Below are positions 19,691 to 31,212 of a DNA stretch of 64,000 nucleotides, piece after piece. Source of the DNA: Rhabditophanes sp. KR3021 (lineage: Eukaryota > Nematoda > Chromadorea > Rhabditida > Alloionematidae); NCBI GenBank assembly GCA_963281155.1, contig CAUJLY010000003.1, positions 4,588,001 through 4,652,000 on the forward strand, given 5' to 3'. Numbering within the stretch: the first letter of the stretch is position 1; each line of letters begins with the position of its first letter. A program made the translations under genes and the position numbers. The notes beneath the pieces are model-generated. The model worked only from the letters and a program-made list of their open reading frames with translations, did no database searches and was not told the DNA's origin.

Positions 19691-22067
19691 TTAATCAAAC
19701 AATAATTCAATGATTAAAGGTTGTTTCAAATTAATATCAGATACTAAAATTCGAGACGTATTTTGAAGTTGCAATTGAGATAATGTTTTCTTAAGATTAA
19801 GTTCACTTGTAATTTTTAAATTAGGGAATAAACTACTGATTGCGTACAAATATTGGGAGTTTGAATCCTGAATCATCGGTTGTTTAAGAGAATAAATTTT
19901 CTTGATAGAATCAATAAATTCTTCAAGGGTATTGGTACCTTGCGCTTCATACTTTTTCAAGATATTCGTACAAATAGGGCAATCACTATTTGCAAATAAT
20001 GGCAATGATTGGATGCAAATCCCCTCTGTTTGTTCAAAAGTAATATAGTGATCGGAAAGTTTGGCGATGTAAGTTGCAAGTTTTAAAGCTTCAAGGCAAA
20101 CGGATGCTGCGATTAGAGCATTAGTTGACGCAACAGCGGGAATGATTCGTTTCACAACCCCCTGTGTTAATCTAATAGTAACTCCCTTGATTCCGTAACT
20201 TTCGGCTCGCTCAACAGATTTCTGATGAATCCAGTTGATATGGTCAGGATTGTCGCCATCAATTGGGCAGTTGAATGGACTCTCATCTTCCCACGTTTTG
20301 ATTTTAACATACTCAACGCAATGCTCTGGCATTCTTGGAGTATTGGCAAGAGTACACATTGGAAAATTAACCTGATTAAAATAAAAAATTAGTGTTAATG
20401 TACATATAACTATTTAATATTTTTAGTAATTGTGTGAAATTCAATTAATCCAAATTATGCCGTTTGTCGTTTGTACAGATACCAATAAGCGTGTCCTTTG
20501 AATAAAACCACCAATAATTTCTACGTTAACCCTTTAATTTTAATGCACATTCTTAATCTAATAAAGTGTTTTTTATCCCATTTTCAATTTAATAAAGTTT
20601 TAGTTGCACAATATCGCACTCTTATTGGTGTTACTTATTCTACTATGGCTGACAGATCTAGGATTAAAAGGAAAGAAGATGATGCCGAAACAATTGAACC
20701 AGCCTTGAGCCAACCTCTGAGCTAGGTTAGTATTGAAGGAAAGCCAAAGAAACTCGTTAAGATTGGCAGTCCTCATGGTAGAAGTGTAGATTCTGATGAA
20801 ACGGGTATGTTTAAAATTCTATTAACTCATTAATTTTTATTTCCTTTTAGAGCATGATAAAGTTAAAAGTAATGAAGATGATGAGCAGGATGATTTAATG
20901 GAAGTCGGTAAGTTAAAAGAACTACTAAATTATATACTAATAATAAATTTAGAACAATCATCAGTAGCTCCAAGGGACGATTAACATTCACTAACAGAAG
21001 TCACTTATATGCCACGTTCAGACATTTTGGCTGCCACGAATTTCAACCCCGCAACAATAGCCAGTAATGTTAGAAATTGGAGTATGACACTCGAAAAAAG
21101 AGATGAATCGTACGATGTTCTGTTTGCTAGACTTCAAGTTGATCCGGAAGAAATTACAGTTGAAGAAAGACAGGCACAGTGGGATAATTTTACCAATAGC
21201 TGAGCTAATCTTTCAAGATTTTTTGGATGCTAATAATCATGTTAATTTAAGATAAACCGTCAAATAAATTTTTGACTACTATAGTTCCTATCTCTTTCAT
21301 TTTTTGATGTTTATTTTTGTCCTAGTAACTTTTTTAATATTTGACCCAAAACAATTGTCTCCAGTACTCACCTAAAACAAAAAAAGACCAGTTAGTTTAG
21401 AGTTAGTTTAGATTTACCTGTGGTGGATACAAATCCATAATACACTCCATGCAAGCAGTTTTGTACGGAATACAAACGCGCACATTACCCTTAAAGCCTT
21501 CTGTTCCACCATCAAGTAATGGGATAGCTGTTCCATCTTTTACCTGATTGTCTACGTCAAATTCAACCAAACTGTAGATCATGTTGTTGAGCCATCTTCG
21601 GGCTTCAATTGAATCAAGACCACAGATGATTAGGTGAAATGATTTATACCAGTTTTCATCTTTCTCTTGTATTTTGCATTTATGGGCAGTAATGTCTAAA
21701 TCGGGAAATCGAGCTTGCATGACATTTGCTGCAACCTCGGACTTGTAAGACCCGATGTCTTTTTCCCGGAATAAAAATTGCCTATTCAAATTAGACAACT
21801 CAATGGTATCCATATCAATCACTTCCAAACATTTGAATCCAGACAAGGCTAAGTTTTTGAGAATCTCACACCCCAATCCTCCCGCCCCAACGACAAGTAC
21901 TTTTGCGCTTTTAATCAAATCCAATAACTAAACAAATGCTTGTTGAATAATTGTGCTTTAAAACTTACTTCGACATCAGGTGTAAAGCCAGATACAGCCA
22001 TTGGACCATTTGTTTCCGTAAACCTCCTTAAATCATAACCAGTTTCATTACATTGAGAAGCATTCAT
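19691..22067 (-). CDS. UBA3: NEDD8-activating enzyme E1 catalytic subunit UBA3
   Basis: With APP-BP1 it adenylates NEDD8 and passes it to UBC12, feeding cullin neddylation. Exons 21969-22067, 21418-21927 and 19691-20371 give 429 residues, phases agreeing. The nucleotide-binding loop is VLVVGAGGLGCEILKNLALSG. The MDTIELSNLNRQFLF segment follows. The catalytic Cys lies in MPRMPEHCVEYV, after the zinc-ligand pair in TACMECIMD. A second CPIC pair is in the C-terminal half, followed by the ubiquitin-fold domain ending IELLFD. The worm ortholog is RFL-1. Intron 2 (20372-21417) is 1,046 nt and contains a separate gene remnant on the other strand. Confidence 0.96.
20645..21203 (+). pseudogene. Nested antisense gene with two in-frame stops, inside UBA3 intron 2
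   Basis: Three exons (20645-20804, 20851-20907, 20953-21203) join in phase with good GT-AG introns of 46 and 45 nt, yet the frame is cut by TAG at 20723-20725 and TAA at 20982-20984. The product would be acidic and low in complexity at first (NEDDEQDDLMEV), then TYMPRSDILAATNFNPATIA and DVLFARLQVDPEEITVEERQ, ending QAQWDNFTNS. I recognise no family. Both stops could derive from Gln codons by C-to-T change. Intact splicing and frame otherwise suggest recent inactivation. Confidence 0.5.
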
Positions 22068-23679
22068 ATTTAAATTTATTTTCTTAATAAGTTTAAATGA
22101 TTAATAAATGGGTGTTATGTTGGTGTATAGTACTACGACAACAGAAATGTAACCCACCATGTCACTTCCAAAACAATGTATTCTCATAACGAAATGATTG
22201 GGGTATGCAGCATTCAAAAAATAGACAACAACCTATTGTACTATACAATAGAAGCGACATTTTTGTTAAGCAATCCACAACACATAAATGTCCGGACAAA
22301 TAGATTAAGAAAAAAACTTTATCATCTTTGGTCCGACAAACATTTTTTATATTATGATTATAACAAAAATACAAATCTAAGCTTTCATGCAAATTATTGT
22401 TTGAATTCTAAAATTATTCTGTCTCATTTAAATATCAAATTAATCACTTCTGGAAAGAGACTTATTAGAAAGTTAACTGATAATGTTTATATTTCCCTTG
22501 ATAATAACTGTTAATGTCACTATCAAACAATATTAAGAAGGTATTTTGATAATTGTTAACTCAAACTAAACAGAATCATTCATTCTTCATACATACTGAT
22601 TCCTTTTAAATACAATGCGTAGTTTAAAAATAGGCAATCAATTACGTAATTAATATTGCAAAACTTAATTTTTTATATTTTACAAGGATTCACACGCCTA
22701 CGGCCTTTTAAACTTCAAAACTGCAGAAATTGACACATTTATCAATGCAAAATAATTAATCAATTACAATTATCATTTATTACTTATTTCCCTTAATTAA
22801 CGGCAACGAAGGCTTTCAAAGGTTATTAAATAAACACATTTATCCTATAGTTTACAACTTTATACAATTTATTACACCCCATAAGCAATGAGTTGTAAAA
22901 AAGCAAGTTTGATCAATTATCTCTAAATGATAAACAATAAATCATTATATTTATGGTATGTTTAAGAACACGTGAAACTAATTAATCAGGTCATGTTTTA
23001 TTAAAACATTGCATCATCATAGCACAACATATATAAAAATCAGTTTCGTTAATTGAGACACAATAATTCAAAATTATCACATGGAAGTTTTATTTTCGAG
23101 TTGCAATACATAATTACAGACAAACAATGTGATACAATTTGATGGAATTTGGTGTAATTTGTCTAAATTTAAGTACCGAAACTGATCTGTCTAAATACAA
23201 ATTTGAATCATCAAAGGCAATTATTAATAGTAACTTTGAATAGTTAACTAATTAATAAATTGATATAATTTTGAATTTTAAATAAACAAAATTGAGACCC
23301 ACGAATTACGCTCTTGATTGAGCCATCTTTCCATCAAATTAACAACCTTCATCTTTAGGTTAAAAATCAAAAGCTTCACTCTCTGTATATCAATATTCAT
23401 CAAGAGAAGTATAATAATTGACGTTTCATACTTATACATGCGCAAGAACAAGAAAAGTTTTAATTTCACCCACATACATTTAGCACCACCATCTTTCTAT
23501 ATTCATTGTTTAGATCAATTTTTTGAATCAAGCAGACACGGCAATATAAATAAATATACATACAATATATTCATAATACGTACTTAATATATTGCTCCAT
23601 CCTACTTTTCGAATTTGTCTTCTAAAAACACCCACCTACCCGATTAGTATCAACTTATTTAAGATCAATCAGTCTTACC
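22068..23679. other. Intergenic region, UBA3 to sideroflexin (divergent promoters)
   Basis: Head-to-head start codons on both sides, so both promoters should lie here. A 112-codon open frame (22176-22514, +) has no signal, domain or splice support and is probably chance. The sequence is otherwise AT-rich without repeats I can define. Confidence 0.45.
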
Positions 23680-24798
23680 ATGCCGTCTATTTTTGGTGAA
23701 CCTTCCCAATTAAACAATCAACTAGATGATGACCTTTTATTAGGCGATTTACAAAAAAAGCCAGATATTTATAGGCCCAGATGGAACCAGGATACATTTC
23801 CTGGTAGACTACGACATTTTGCAGCTATTGTGAATCCTTTAAATTTATTTGTTTCAAATAGTGAGTTAGACAGATGTAAAGCTATCGTCTTAAATTATGA
23901 AGAAGGCAATTTTGATCCGAATATGAAGTTGAAGCAATTGTGGGATGCAAAACATATTTATGATTCAGCTTACCACGTCACAAGTGGCGAGAAGATGCCA
24001 GTTATGGGCAGGATGTGCTCACAGGTTCCGGTTAATTCAATGATCTCTGCAGGAATGTTACTATCATATCAGTATGTTTGCGCTCATAACTTTCATTCAT
24101 TATTTATAGTTCGACGAAAGCAATGCTCTTTTGGCAATGGGCTAACCAAAGTTATAACAGTCTTGTTAACTTTAGGTAAGTAAATACACGGTAAATGGAA
24201 TGATTATAATAAATATACATTTAGCAATCGCGCAGGCGAAGAGCATTTATCGAAACAACGTCTACTTTCTTGCTATTTTGCAGCGGCTTCGGGGTCAATG
24301 GCAGCTGCATCTGGTCTAAAATACTACGTGGATAGAATGAAAATTCCGACGGTTATAAGGCGGCTTGTTCCGTTTGGAGCAGTTGGCCTTGCTAATTGCA
24401 TTAATATACCAATGATGAGATCAGCAGAATTTGTGAATGGAATCCCAATAAAAGATGAACATGGACATACACTGGCAAACTCAACGAAAGTAGCAAACTA
24501 TGCAATCCCAATGGTTGTATTGTGTAGAATCTTAATGAATCTTCCGGACATGGTATTTTTACCTATTTTAATTAATCAGATCGTCAAAATCCCAGCTGTA
24601 AGTGCAAACAAATTTTTACGATATGGCATCAAAATTACATTAGCAGGGCTTTGTGTTTGTGCCGCAACACCTATTAGTTGTGCCATCTTCCCACAAATGA
24701 CTGCCATTTCAGTGGATAATTTGGAGCCTTCTATTCAGGACAAAATCAAAAAACTGCCTAATCCTCCAGTCACCGTATTCTATAATAAAGGTCTATGA
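23680..24798 (+). CDS. SFXN: Sideroflexin, mitochondrial serine/amino-acid transporter
   Basis: Multi-pass inner mitochondrial membrane protein; SFXN1/3 carry serine into mitochondria for one-carbon metabolism. Exons 23680-24071, 24110-24175 and 24225-24798 give 343 residues. Family marks: RPRWNQDTFPGRLRHF near the N-terminus, VNPLNLF, the amphipathic HPDTGEK-equivalent (HVTSGEKMPVMGRM), FWQWANQSYNSLVNF, then the hydrophobic half with GAVGLANCINIPMMRSAEF (the NxPxMR motif) and C-terminal helices. The Asn-Arg-Ala-Gly step between exons 2 and 3 matches NRSGD in vertebrate forms. Convergent with TIPIN. Confidence 0.95.
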
Positions 24799-24969
24799 TC
24801 AAAAATAATTAATTAACACAAATAGTACTAGAAAACAATTTATGAAATCAAATAATTTACCATTTTCGTTTTTTAAGTAAATAAAGCAAATACTTTAAAT
24901 CTAATAATGTAAATCAAATTTTATGGAATTAAATAATTCATAGATGAAATAATTTATGCACGAAATAAA

Positions 24970-25633
24970 TCACAACTCCTCATTGTCTGAGGCAATGCTA
25001 AGACAAAATTTGTCAAAATAATCACTTGTTTTCTTGTATTTTTGCTTGAATAATTCGACTTCTTCTCTTAAATCTTCGGCATCTTCCTCTCGAACATCTA
25101 TTCCGAAAATTATGTTAAAAATATCATCATTAATCCCACGAATTTCGCCATTTCGATCAGGATAAAATTCGGACAATAACGAGCCAACATGATCTAACAC
25201 TATTCTCTTTTTACCTAATGTTTCCAATTTAGCGAAAATTCTGTATATGTCGCCCTTTGGTTGTAGTTTTTTTGCCCAGTCTACCATAATATCTTGTATA
25301 GTAATGGTATCTCTTTGAAAATCGGATGATTTGATTCTTCCACTTTCTCTAGGCAGAACAATATCCTTTTTTTGGACAGCTTCGAATAATAAGCGGATTC
25401 CATATGGACCTACTAAATCTTGTTCATCAAATACCCGCTTTCTTTTTACACCAGTAGATTGCTTTTGAGCTTTTAACTTAGCTTTTGCAATATCTTCGGG
25501 GTTTACTATTTCCATGTCTTCATTAATTTCGTCCACTGTCTCTATTAAATGAATATTACTGATTGGAGTATCATAAATTACCTGGTGGAGTTGTTGCTCT
25601 TCTATCGAGATCATCGGAATCATATTCATCCAT
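24970..25633 (-). CDS. TIPIN: TIMELESS-interacting protein (Swi3/Csm3 family)
   Basis: Partner of TIMELESS in the replication fork protection complex. Exons 25582-25633 and 24970-25541 give 207 residues. The Swi3 domain is seen: GPYGIRLLFEAV, then IQDIMVDWAKKLQPKGDIYR, then KLETLGKKRIVLDHVG. Flanks are acidic. I place the start at 25633 (MDEYDSDDLDRRATTPP) with a 40-nt intron rather than the downstream ATG at 25629, because that gives the acidic N-terminus usual for the family and a clean phase-1 junction. Head-to-head with NOM1, 192 bp apart. Confidence 0.82.
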
Positions 25634-25825
25634 TTCGATTAAGTTTGTTTAGTAATAAATGTCAGCAATTGTTTTGCCACCAAAATGCTGAACTAGTATT
25701 TGCTCTTCCAACCACATGTCTTGACTGGATATTCTGCAAAACAGTTGGAAAGCAGTCATTTGATTCAAATACTACTTTTAAATAAGTTTCATCTAAACTG
25801 TAGCATAGAGATATATTAACTAAGA
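25634..25825. promoter_or_regulatory. Shared divergent promoter region, TIPIN and NOM1
   Basis: Only 192 bp separate the two start codons on opposite strands, so core promoters of both genes must lie within or overlap this stretch. Confidence 0.5.
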
Positions 25826-28342
25826 ATGGATTTAGAAAAGCTGAGAAACACTAGATCTTCCAGAAAGGATAATCGAAAAGATGCTAAAAATATCAAAAAG
25901 CTGGCAAAAACAGCTCATTATCAAAAAAGAAAGGTACGTTTATTTTAATTAAATAAATCACGCTGCTTGTTCTAGCTTGCTGATGTAATTCAAGAAAAAT
26001 TCGAAAGTGAGGCACCTGCTAGCAAGAAGAAGAAAAGAAATAGGAGAAGTAAGGCTAAAAAGGCCACTCAAACGTCGGAAATAGAAAAAAGACATCAGCA
26101 ACTAACTAGAGATCCTCAAAGCGAGCTAGATACTGATGAAGAACTTACGCCCGAAGAAGAGGAGGAAAGGTTAGAGGCATTGAAAAAATGCCAAAACCGC
26201 GAGGATGAAGAAATTGCTTACTATGGCAAGTTACTTGGATTGAATAAGAGAAAGGGAAAGAAAGCTGAAATGCTTGGTGGGGATGACTGTCTTGATTATT
26301 TGCTCGAAATTTTTAATGAAGGCAATCGTGATAAAGTTAAGGCAACTGAAGAAAAAGAGGCTGAGTTGATGCTCAAGGAAAAGAATTCTGATGATAATGA
26401 TCAGGATGACGATGATCTATTGGACGATATCATGGTTGTGGATAAAGAAAATGATGAAGACTTGTTAGACGAAGAAAACGACTGGTTAGACGAAGAAATG
26501 GAGGAGGACTTGTTAGATGAAGAATTGGAAGATGAAGAATTGGAAGGTGAAGAATTGGAAGGTGAAGAATTGGAAGGTGAAGAATTGGAAGATGAAGAAT
26601 TGGAAGATGAAGAATTGGAAGGTGAAGAATTGGAAGATGAAGAATTGGAAGATGAAGAATTGGAAGACGAAGAATTGGAAAATGACAATTATGCAGTAAC
26701 TAAGGTAGCAAAAAGAGAATTGTCAAATAAAAATGAAATTTGCTTGATGTCAGAAGATGACGAAGTTAACGAATCTGACTTTGACGAGCCGTTTAGTGAT
26801 TTCGGAGATGAAAAGGAGGATTTACCAGCCGAGGATATCTATGGACGTGAAATTGATACAAAAACTGGTAAAGTTCTTGACAAGGAATCTCGTTTACGTC
26901 AAAAAATTGCTCAGTTGGATGAGAACGCCGAACCGTCTTCTAAAGAAGACCAAATCAAACTAGAAAAAACAATCAGAGCCGTAATGAATCGTCTTAGTGA
27001 AGCTTCTCTCGGAAATGCCATCAAAACAATTCATGAAAGTTGGGAAAGCCATAGTCACAACGAAGTTAAAAAGTTAATCTATGAACTGTTGATGAAAGCC
27101 ATTGATGTTGACTTTAAGCTTGGAGACAAAATGCTCTTGGAGTATGCTGCTTTGTTTTGTGTCATCCATGGTGTTGTATCAAGTGAAGTTACATTTTATA
27201 TTGTTGAGCATTTAATTTGTGATTTTGTGGCTAGAGCTCAAGAATCAACTCTCAGTGTAAAGAAATTACAAAATTTAGGTTGCTTTGTTGCCAATTTGTA
27301 CAATTTTAAACTTCTTAAAACTTCATTTGTCTTAAATTTGATTGAGTTAATTTCACCTAAATTGGATATGGATAAATTAGAACTCCTTAAAGCCATCTAC
27401 AGAACAATTGGAAATTCACTGAAGAAGAGAGATGCTGTTGTATTTGAGGAACATTTGGCTAAGATCAAACAAAATTTGCCATTATTGGCTGAGCTTGGAG
27501 AAGATAATTTCAAATACAAGTTCCTTGTTGAAGAATTTTCAGAACTCAAAGTTGTTAATTTGAATAAATTGACTGCATCATTTGACGAAACACAGATGCT
27601 TCATATGATCAAAGTTATTCAAGGTCTTGTCAAAAAATCCACCAACAAAGAAGGAGAATTAGGAATGACTGTTAGTGATCTCTTGAATGCATCAACTCAT
27701 GGGCGTTGGTGGACTGTTGGATCTGCATGGAAACCTTCTGAAGATTCAGGACTCAACATTGCATCCACTTCAAAGAAAGATAGCACCTTTGATCCATCTT
27801 TGCTAGCCCTTGCCAAAAAAGCGAAAATGAACATGGAACATCGCAAAAATATCTTCTGTACGATCATGGGAGCGATTGATGAGTTGGATGTGTTCCAAAA
27901 ATTGATGAAACTAGGATTAAAAGAAGTTCATGAAAGGGATATTATCCACGTGGCTGTTGTTTGCTGCGGATTGGAAAGAACATACAATCCCTTTTACAGT
28001 AATCTCATAGCTCAATTTTGTTCATTTAACAATAGATTTAAGCTAACTACTCAGTATGCTTTATGGGATAGGATTAAAGCCCTTCAAACATTGAAGAAGA
28101 ATAAACTTACCAATTTTAGCTATTTAGTAGCTGATTTGTTAAAGAAAGAAGCTGTCCAATTGGGAGTTTTGAAAATTATGGATCTCGCTAGTCTGAGTAA
28201 AAATGCTTCCTCTTGTTTAAAGATGATTCTTGATAGATTGTTTGAATCAACAAGTGAGTCAAAACTTCGTGAAATCTTTGACAAAGTTGTTAGCACTGAA
28301 AAATTACAAACTTTCAGTCAAGGGATTACAACTTTTCATTGA
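25826..28342 (+). CDS. NOM1: NOM1/Sgd1-like nucleolar MIF4G-MA3 protein
   Basis: Nucleolar protein needed for small ribosomal subunit biogenesis. Exons 25826-25933 and 25976-28342 give 824 residues. It has a basic N-terminus (RKDNRKDAKNIKKL, KKKKRNRRSKAKK), a highly acidic middle with EELE repeats, a MIF4G domain from about residue 300 (RAVMNRLSEASLGNAIKTI) and an MA3 domain from about 590 (HRKNIFCTIMGAIDELDVF). The MA3 end is odd: the frame stops at 28342 after TTFH, while the next frame continues VKGLQLFIELNFEGN to 28430, which looks like the true C-terminus. One indel near 28290-28335 is therefore likely, real or from assembly. Confidence 0.9.
26518..26685 (+). repeat. 15-bp coding tandem repeat in NOM1 (EELE plus Asp or Gly)
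   Basis: About eleven units of GAAGAATTGGAAGRT encode EELED or EELEG. The minus strand is also open as a Ser/Asn-rich frame, a shadow of the repeat rather than a gene. Confidence 0.9.
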
Positions 28343-28430
28343 ACTCAACTTTGAAGGAAACGAGGAAGAAAAAAGCTTAGACAAAGTATCAAAGTTATTG
28401 AATCTATTCAGAGAAAATTATGCTATTTAA

Positions 28431-28897
28431 AATTTTTGTTGTTGTTTAAAGTTGTTATTCTGTTAATTAAAGTTGTTATTCCGTTAATTAATGCGTCTTA
28501 TTTAAAGTCTAATGTTATGGACTTCAATATATCCTATAATTAGACAATTGTTGAAATTTATTCTTTTGCGAATTTTTAGTAAATAAAGTTATTCAATTAT
28601 TCATGCCTTTTTGAGTATATATTTTTATTCTATTTTGATTGTTCGCTAACATTGTAAATTTTTCGAAATCTGCCTTTTGACAGTTCAATAACATCCCATG
28701 GGCTCCTGCATTTTTGTGTGATCATAAAAATGCTGATCAGAATATTAATGAATGAGAAAACTTGATTGTACATTACAATACAAAACACCAAAAATGAGTG
28801 AAATATTTATTAAAATAAAGTATATATTAACCTTAAGCATTAGTTGGAAAAAATAAAAGTAATATAAAGACATCAATTAACATTCGCATTTTTTGCG
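28431..28897. other. 3' flanks of NOM1 and the papain-like protease
   Basis: Convergent 3' ends. A poly(A)-signal-like AATAAAG lies near 28582 for NOM1. No gene is seen. Confidence 0.5.
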
Positions 28898-30342
28898 CTA
28901 ATTAGCTTTTTTAACAGTGACACCCCAAGCGTGATTAGAGATTCCGCAAGCATTAACTCCTCGCCTCCACTTAATATACCCATCGTAAATTCCAAAGCTT
29001 TTTCCCCAGGAATTTTTTATCAACCAGTAATCTTCACCCTTTTCAGTTCCATATCCAACAACCATCATTGCATGAAGACCATCTGATCTATTTTTACAAG
29101 CTTTGGCTTGAGGATCAAAAACACCGGATTTGTAGAAATTAAATTCTCTGATGATGGTCACAGTGACTACAAAAGGACCAATTTCTGCGAGATATTTTTT
29201 CATTTCGTTTTCATCAGTACTAATTTTTGTTCTATTTACAACATGAACTCTTGGACCATGGCCAGTTTTGCATCGGCCTCGTTCAGCTCGGTATTTGTAA
29301 TACTTTTCATAAGCTACTCCATTTTTTTTGATAAAGGAGAAGATAGAATCAGGATAACTTCCCTCGCAACCATCATTCTTACCGTCTATGTCGCAATCAA
29401 TTAATTCTTGTTCACTTAATCTGGCCGAATTGTTCCAGGTAATTGCATTCATACTTTCAACAACCCCAACAGTAGCAAAATAAGCGCAACAACCACATTC
29501 TCCTTGATCCTTTGCAGCACTAACAACTCCCTTCTCGCGCCAATCAAATCTAGGTGGCAAAGCAATGTTCCTCTTCTTCTTTTTCTTCCTCATCATAACT
29601 TTCAGAAGAATGACCATCTTCTTCATCATAACTTTCAAAAGAATCACCATCTTCTTCATCATAACTTTCAGAAAAATGACCACCTTCTTCTTCATCATAA
29701 CTTTCAGGAGATTGATTTCTCTGTCCCTCACTCTCATAATGCTTCATATAGTCAGCTTCATCCTTACTCATAATTCTCTTATTCAACTCTTCGTCGGACC
29801 AATCAGAGTACACATTTTCTTCAAAATCTACATTATGATTGTCATCTCTTTCCTCTGCTGACAACATATTTTCATAATTTCTAGCGAAATTGCGAAACCT
29901 AACTTGATTAACAGAATAATTAGAGTAACGTTTGTTATATTTTAGCTTGTATTTGTTAAATTCATTTTGAAGCATTTTCCCATTCTGTTGGAGTATAAAC
30001 AAAATTCAATACACCCTCATAGTATTCATCACTCGACTTAATAGCCTTTTCTTTGATAATTTCCTCAATAGACTTGTGGTCTGGTGCTTCTACAAAAGAT
30101 GATGTCCAAGTATTTTGCCAAGGTATCTTGTCATCAGACGCTTTTTCTTTCTTATTAGATACAGAATAATGAATAAAAGCAATGAAAACAATGGCAAGCA
30201 AACCAGTTCCATATTTAAAGACTTTCTTCCAGAAAGTAGGTTTGACATCAGGTGTAACTCCATTTCCCTTCACAATTGGTACACAAATAGATTTACAACC
30301 GGAAATCTGGCTATTGCCAGAGTAGTCCTTAGGTTTAGTCAT
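28898..30342 (-). CDS. Papain-family cysteine protease with N-terminal membrane anchor (frameshifted)
   Basis: Cathepsin-like C1A peptidase. From ATG 30342 the frame encodes a cytosolic head, one membrane helix (GTGLLAIVFIAFIHYSV), then a spacer. In a second frame from about 29990 comes an I29-type propeptide (LQNEFNKYKLKYNKRYS, RFRNFARNY) and an acidic SESYDEEDG repeat. In a third frame from about 29590 comes the mature enzyme: PPRFDWREKGVVSAAKDQG, active-site ECGCCAYF (Cys followed by Ala, where Trp is usual), DGLHAMMVVGYG with the catalytic His, and WLIKNSWGKSFG with the catalytic Asn. All catalytic residues are present, yet two frame changes (near 29980 and 29570-29600) block one continuous protein. 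It could be a recent pseudogene, unseen short introns, or indels in repeats. Confidence 0.7.
29575..29710 (-). repeat. Acidic SESYDEED repeat in the protease linker
   Basis: About four units of 33-36 bp, each with a GAAAGTTATGATGAAGAA core, lie between propeptide and mature enzyme. Read in the next frame the repeat gives a Lys/Met-rich chain (KVMMKKM). The frame change into the mature enzyme falls at the purine-rich end of this repeat. Confidence 0.75.
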
Positions 30343-31212
30343 GACCAACTTAGGCTTTAGAAAAAGGTACGACCTAGCAGTAAAAAACGCGTAATGACTT
30401 TGCTTAAGTAAAGGAAACTAATTTGGTTTAATGCATCAGGTTGAAACACACAAATATCATCATACTCATTTTTATCTAGCTACGACTGTAAATGTCACCT
30501 AATTGGAGAGTTGAACTTTTTGATGAGAAAATAAAATTGAAAAGAATTGCATACTGGTGTATATAAATACGTAAGTTGAATCCATAGAATTGAATAGTCT
30601 TGTATTTATAACTTAAACAAAATCATATGTCTTCTGCAAAACTTTAAGAATTTTGTTATTTTCTTGAGTTGTCTCATGTTTTTAACTTTTTTGAAGATTC
30701 ATGAAAGCTAATTTATACTTTAAACTGCAAATGATGTATTTTTAATAATGAAATTGTTTATTAACACTGGATAAGTAATAAGAAGAAAAGAGCTAACAGA
30801 CAAACATTTAAATTTCCTTATAGGAAGAGAGAAAATTACGAATCCGAATTAAAATAAAATTATAATTAAAAAATGACTTGTCAACAATTGCTTGCCATTA
30901 TCTGAAATATTTGTTTTTATTTTCATTATTGTTGACATGTTTTGGTTAATTTTTAATAAATTTCTTCTCAAATCCCTCGCTCTATTAAATCATTTACGCT
31001 AACCATTATCTTGTCAGACCCGGTGATATTCATAAAAGTGAGTAAACATAAAGAAATATGTGGAATGATATGATAACATACCAACCCTCACAAACTAGAG
31101 AGTAATATTGAAGATTTAACACGAACAAAGCAACACATTTACCCCTTCATTTTCTTATTTCTCATATTTAACTAATCTTGGCATAAGTTAATTGGATTTA
31201 TTTGACTTAAAT
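30343..31212. other. Intergenic region, protease to sarcoglycan (divergent promoters)
   Basis: Start codons face away on both sides. Very AT-rich; no ORF with domain support or RNA gene is seen. Confidence 0.45.

Noticed and set aside
22176..22514. 112-codon plus-strand open frame between UBA3 and sideroflexin
   Set aside because: No domain, signal peptide, splice context or codon pattern to set it apart from chance in AT-rich DNA.
26401..26699. Long Ser/Asn-rich minus-strand frame and Lys/Trp-rich third frame over NOM1
   Set aside because: Both are shadows of the 15-bp repeat in the NOM1 coding frame.
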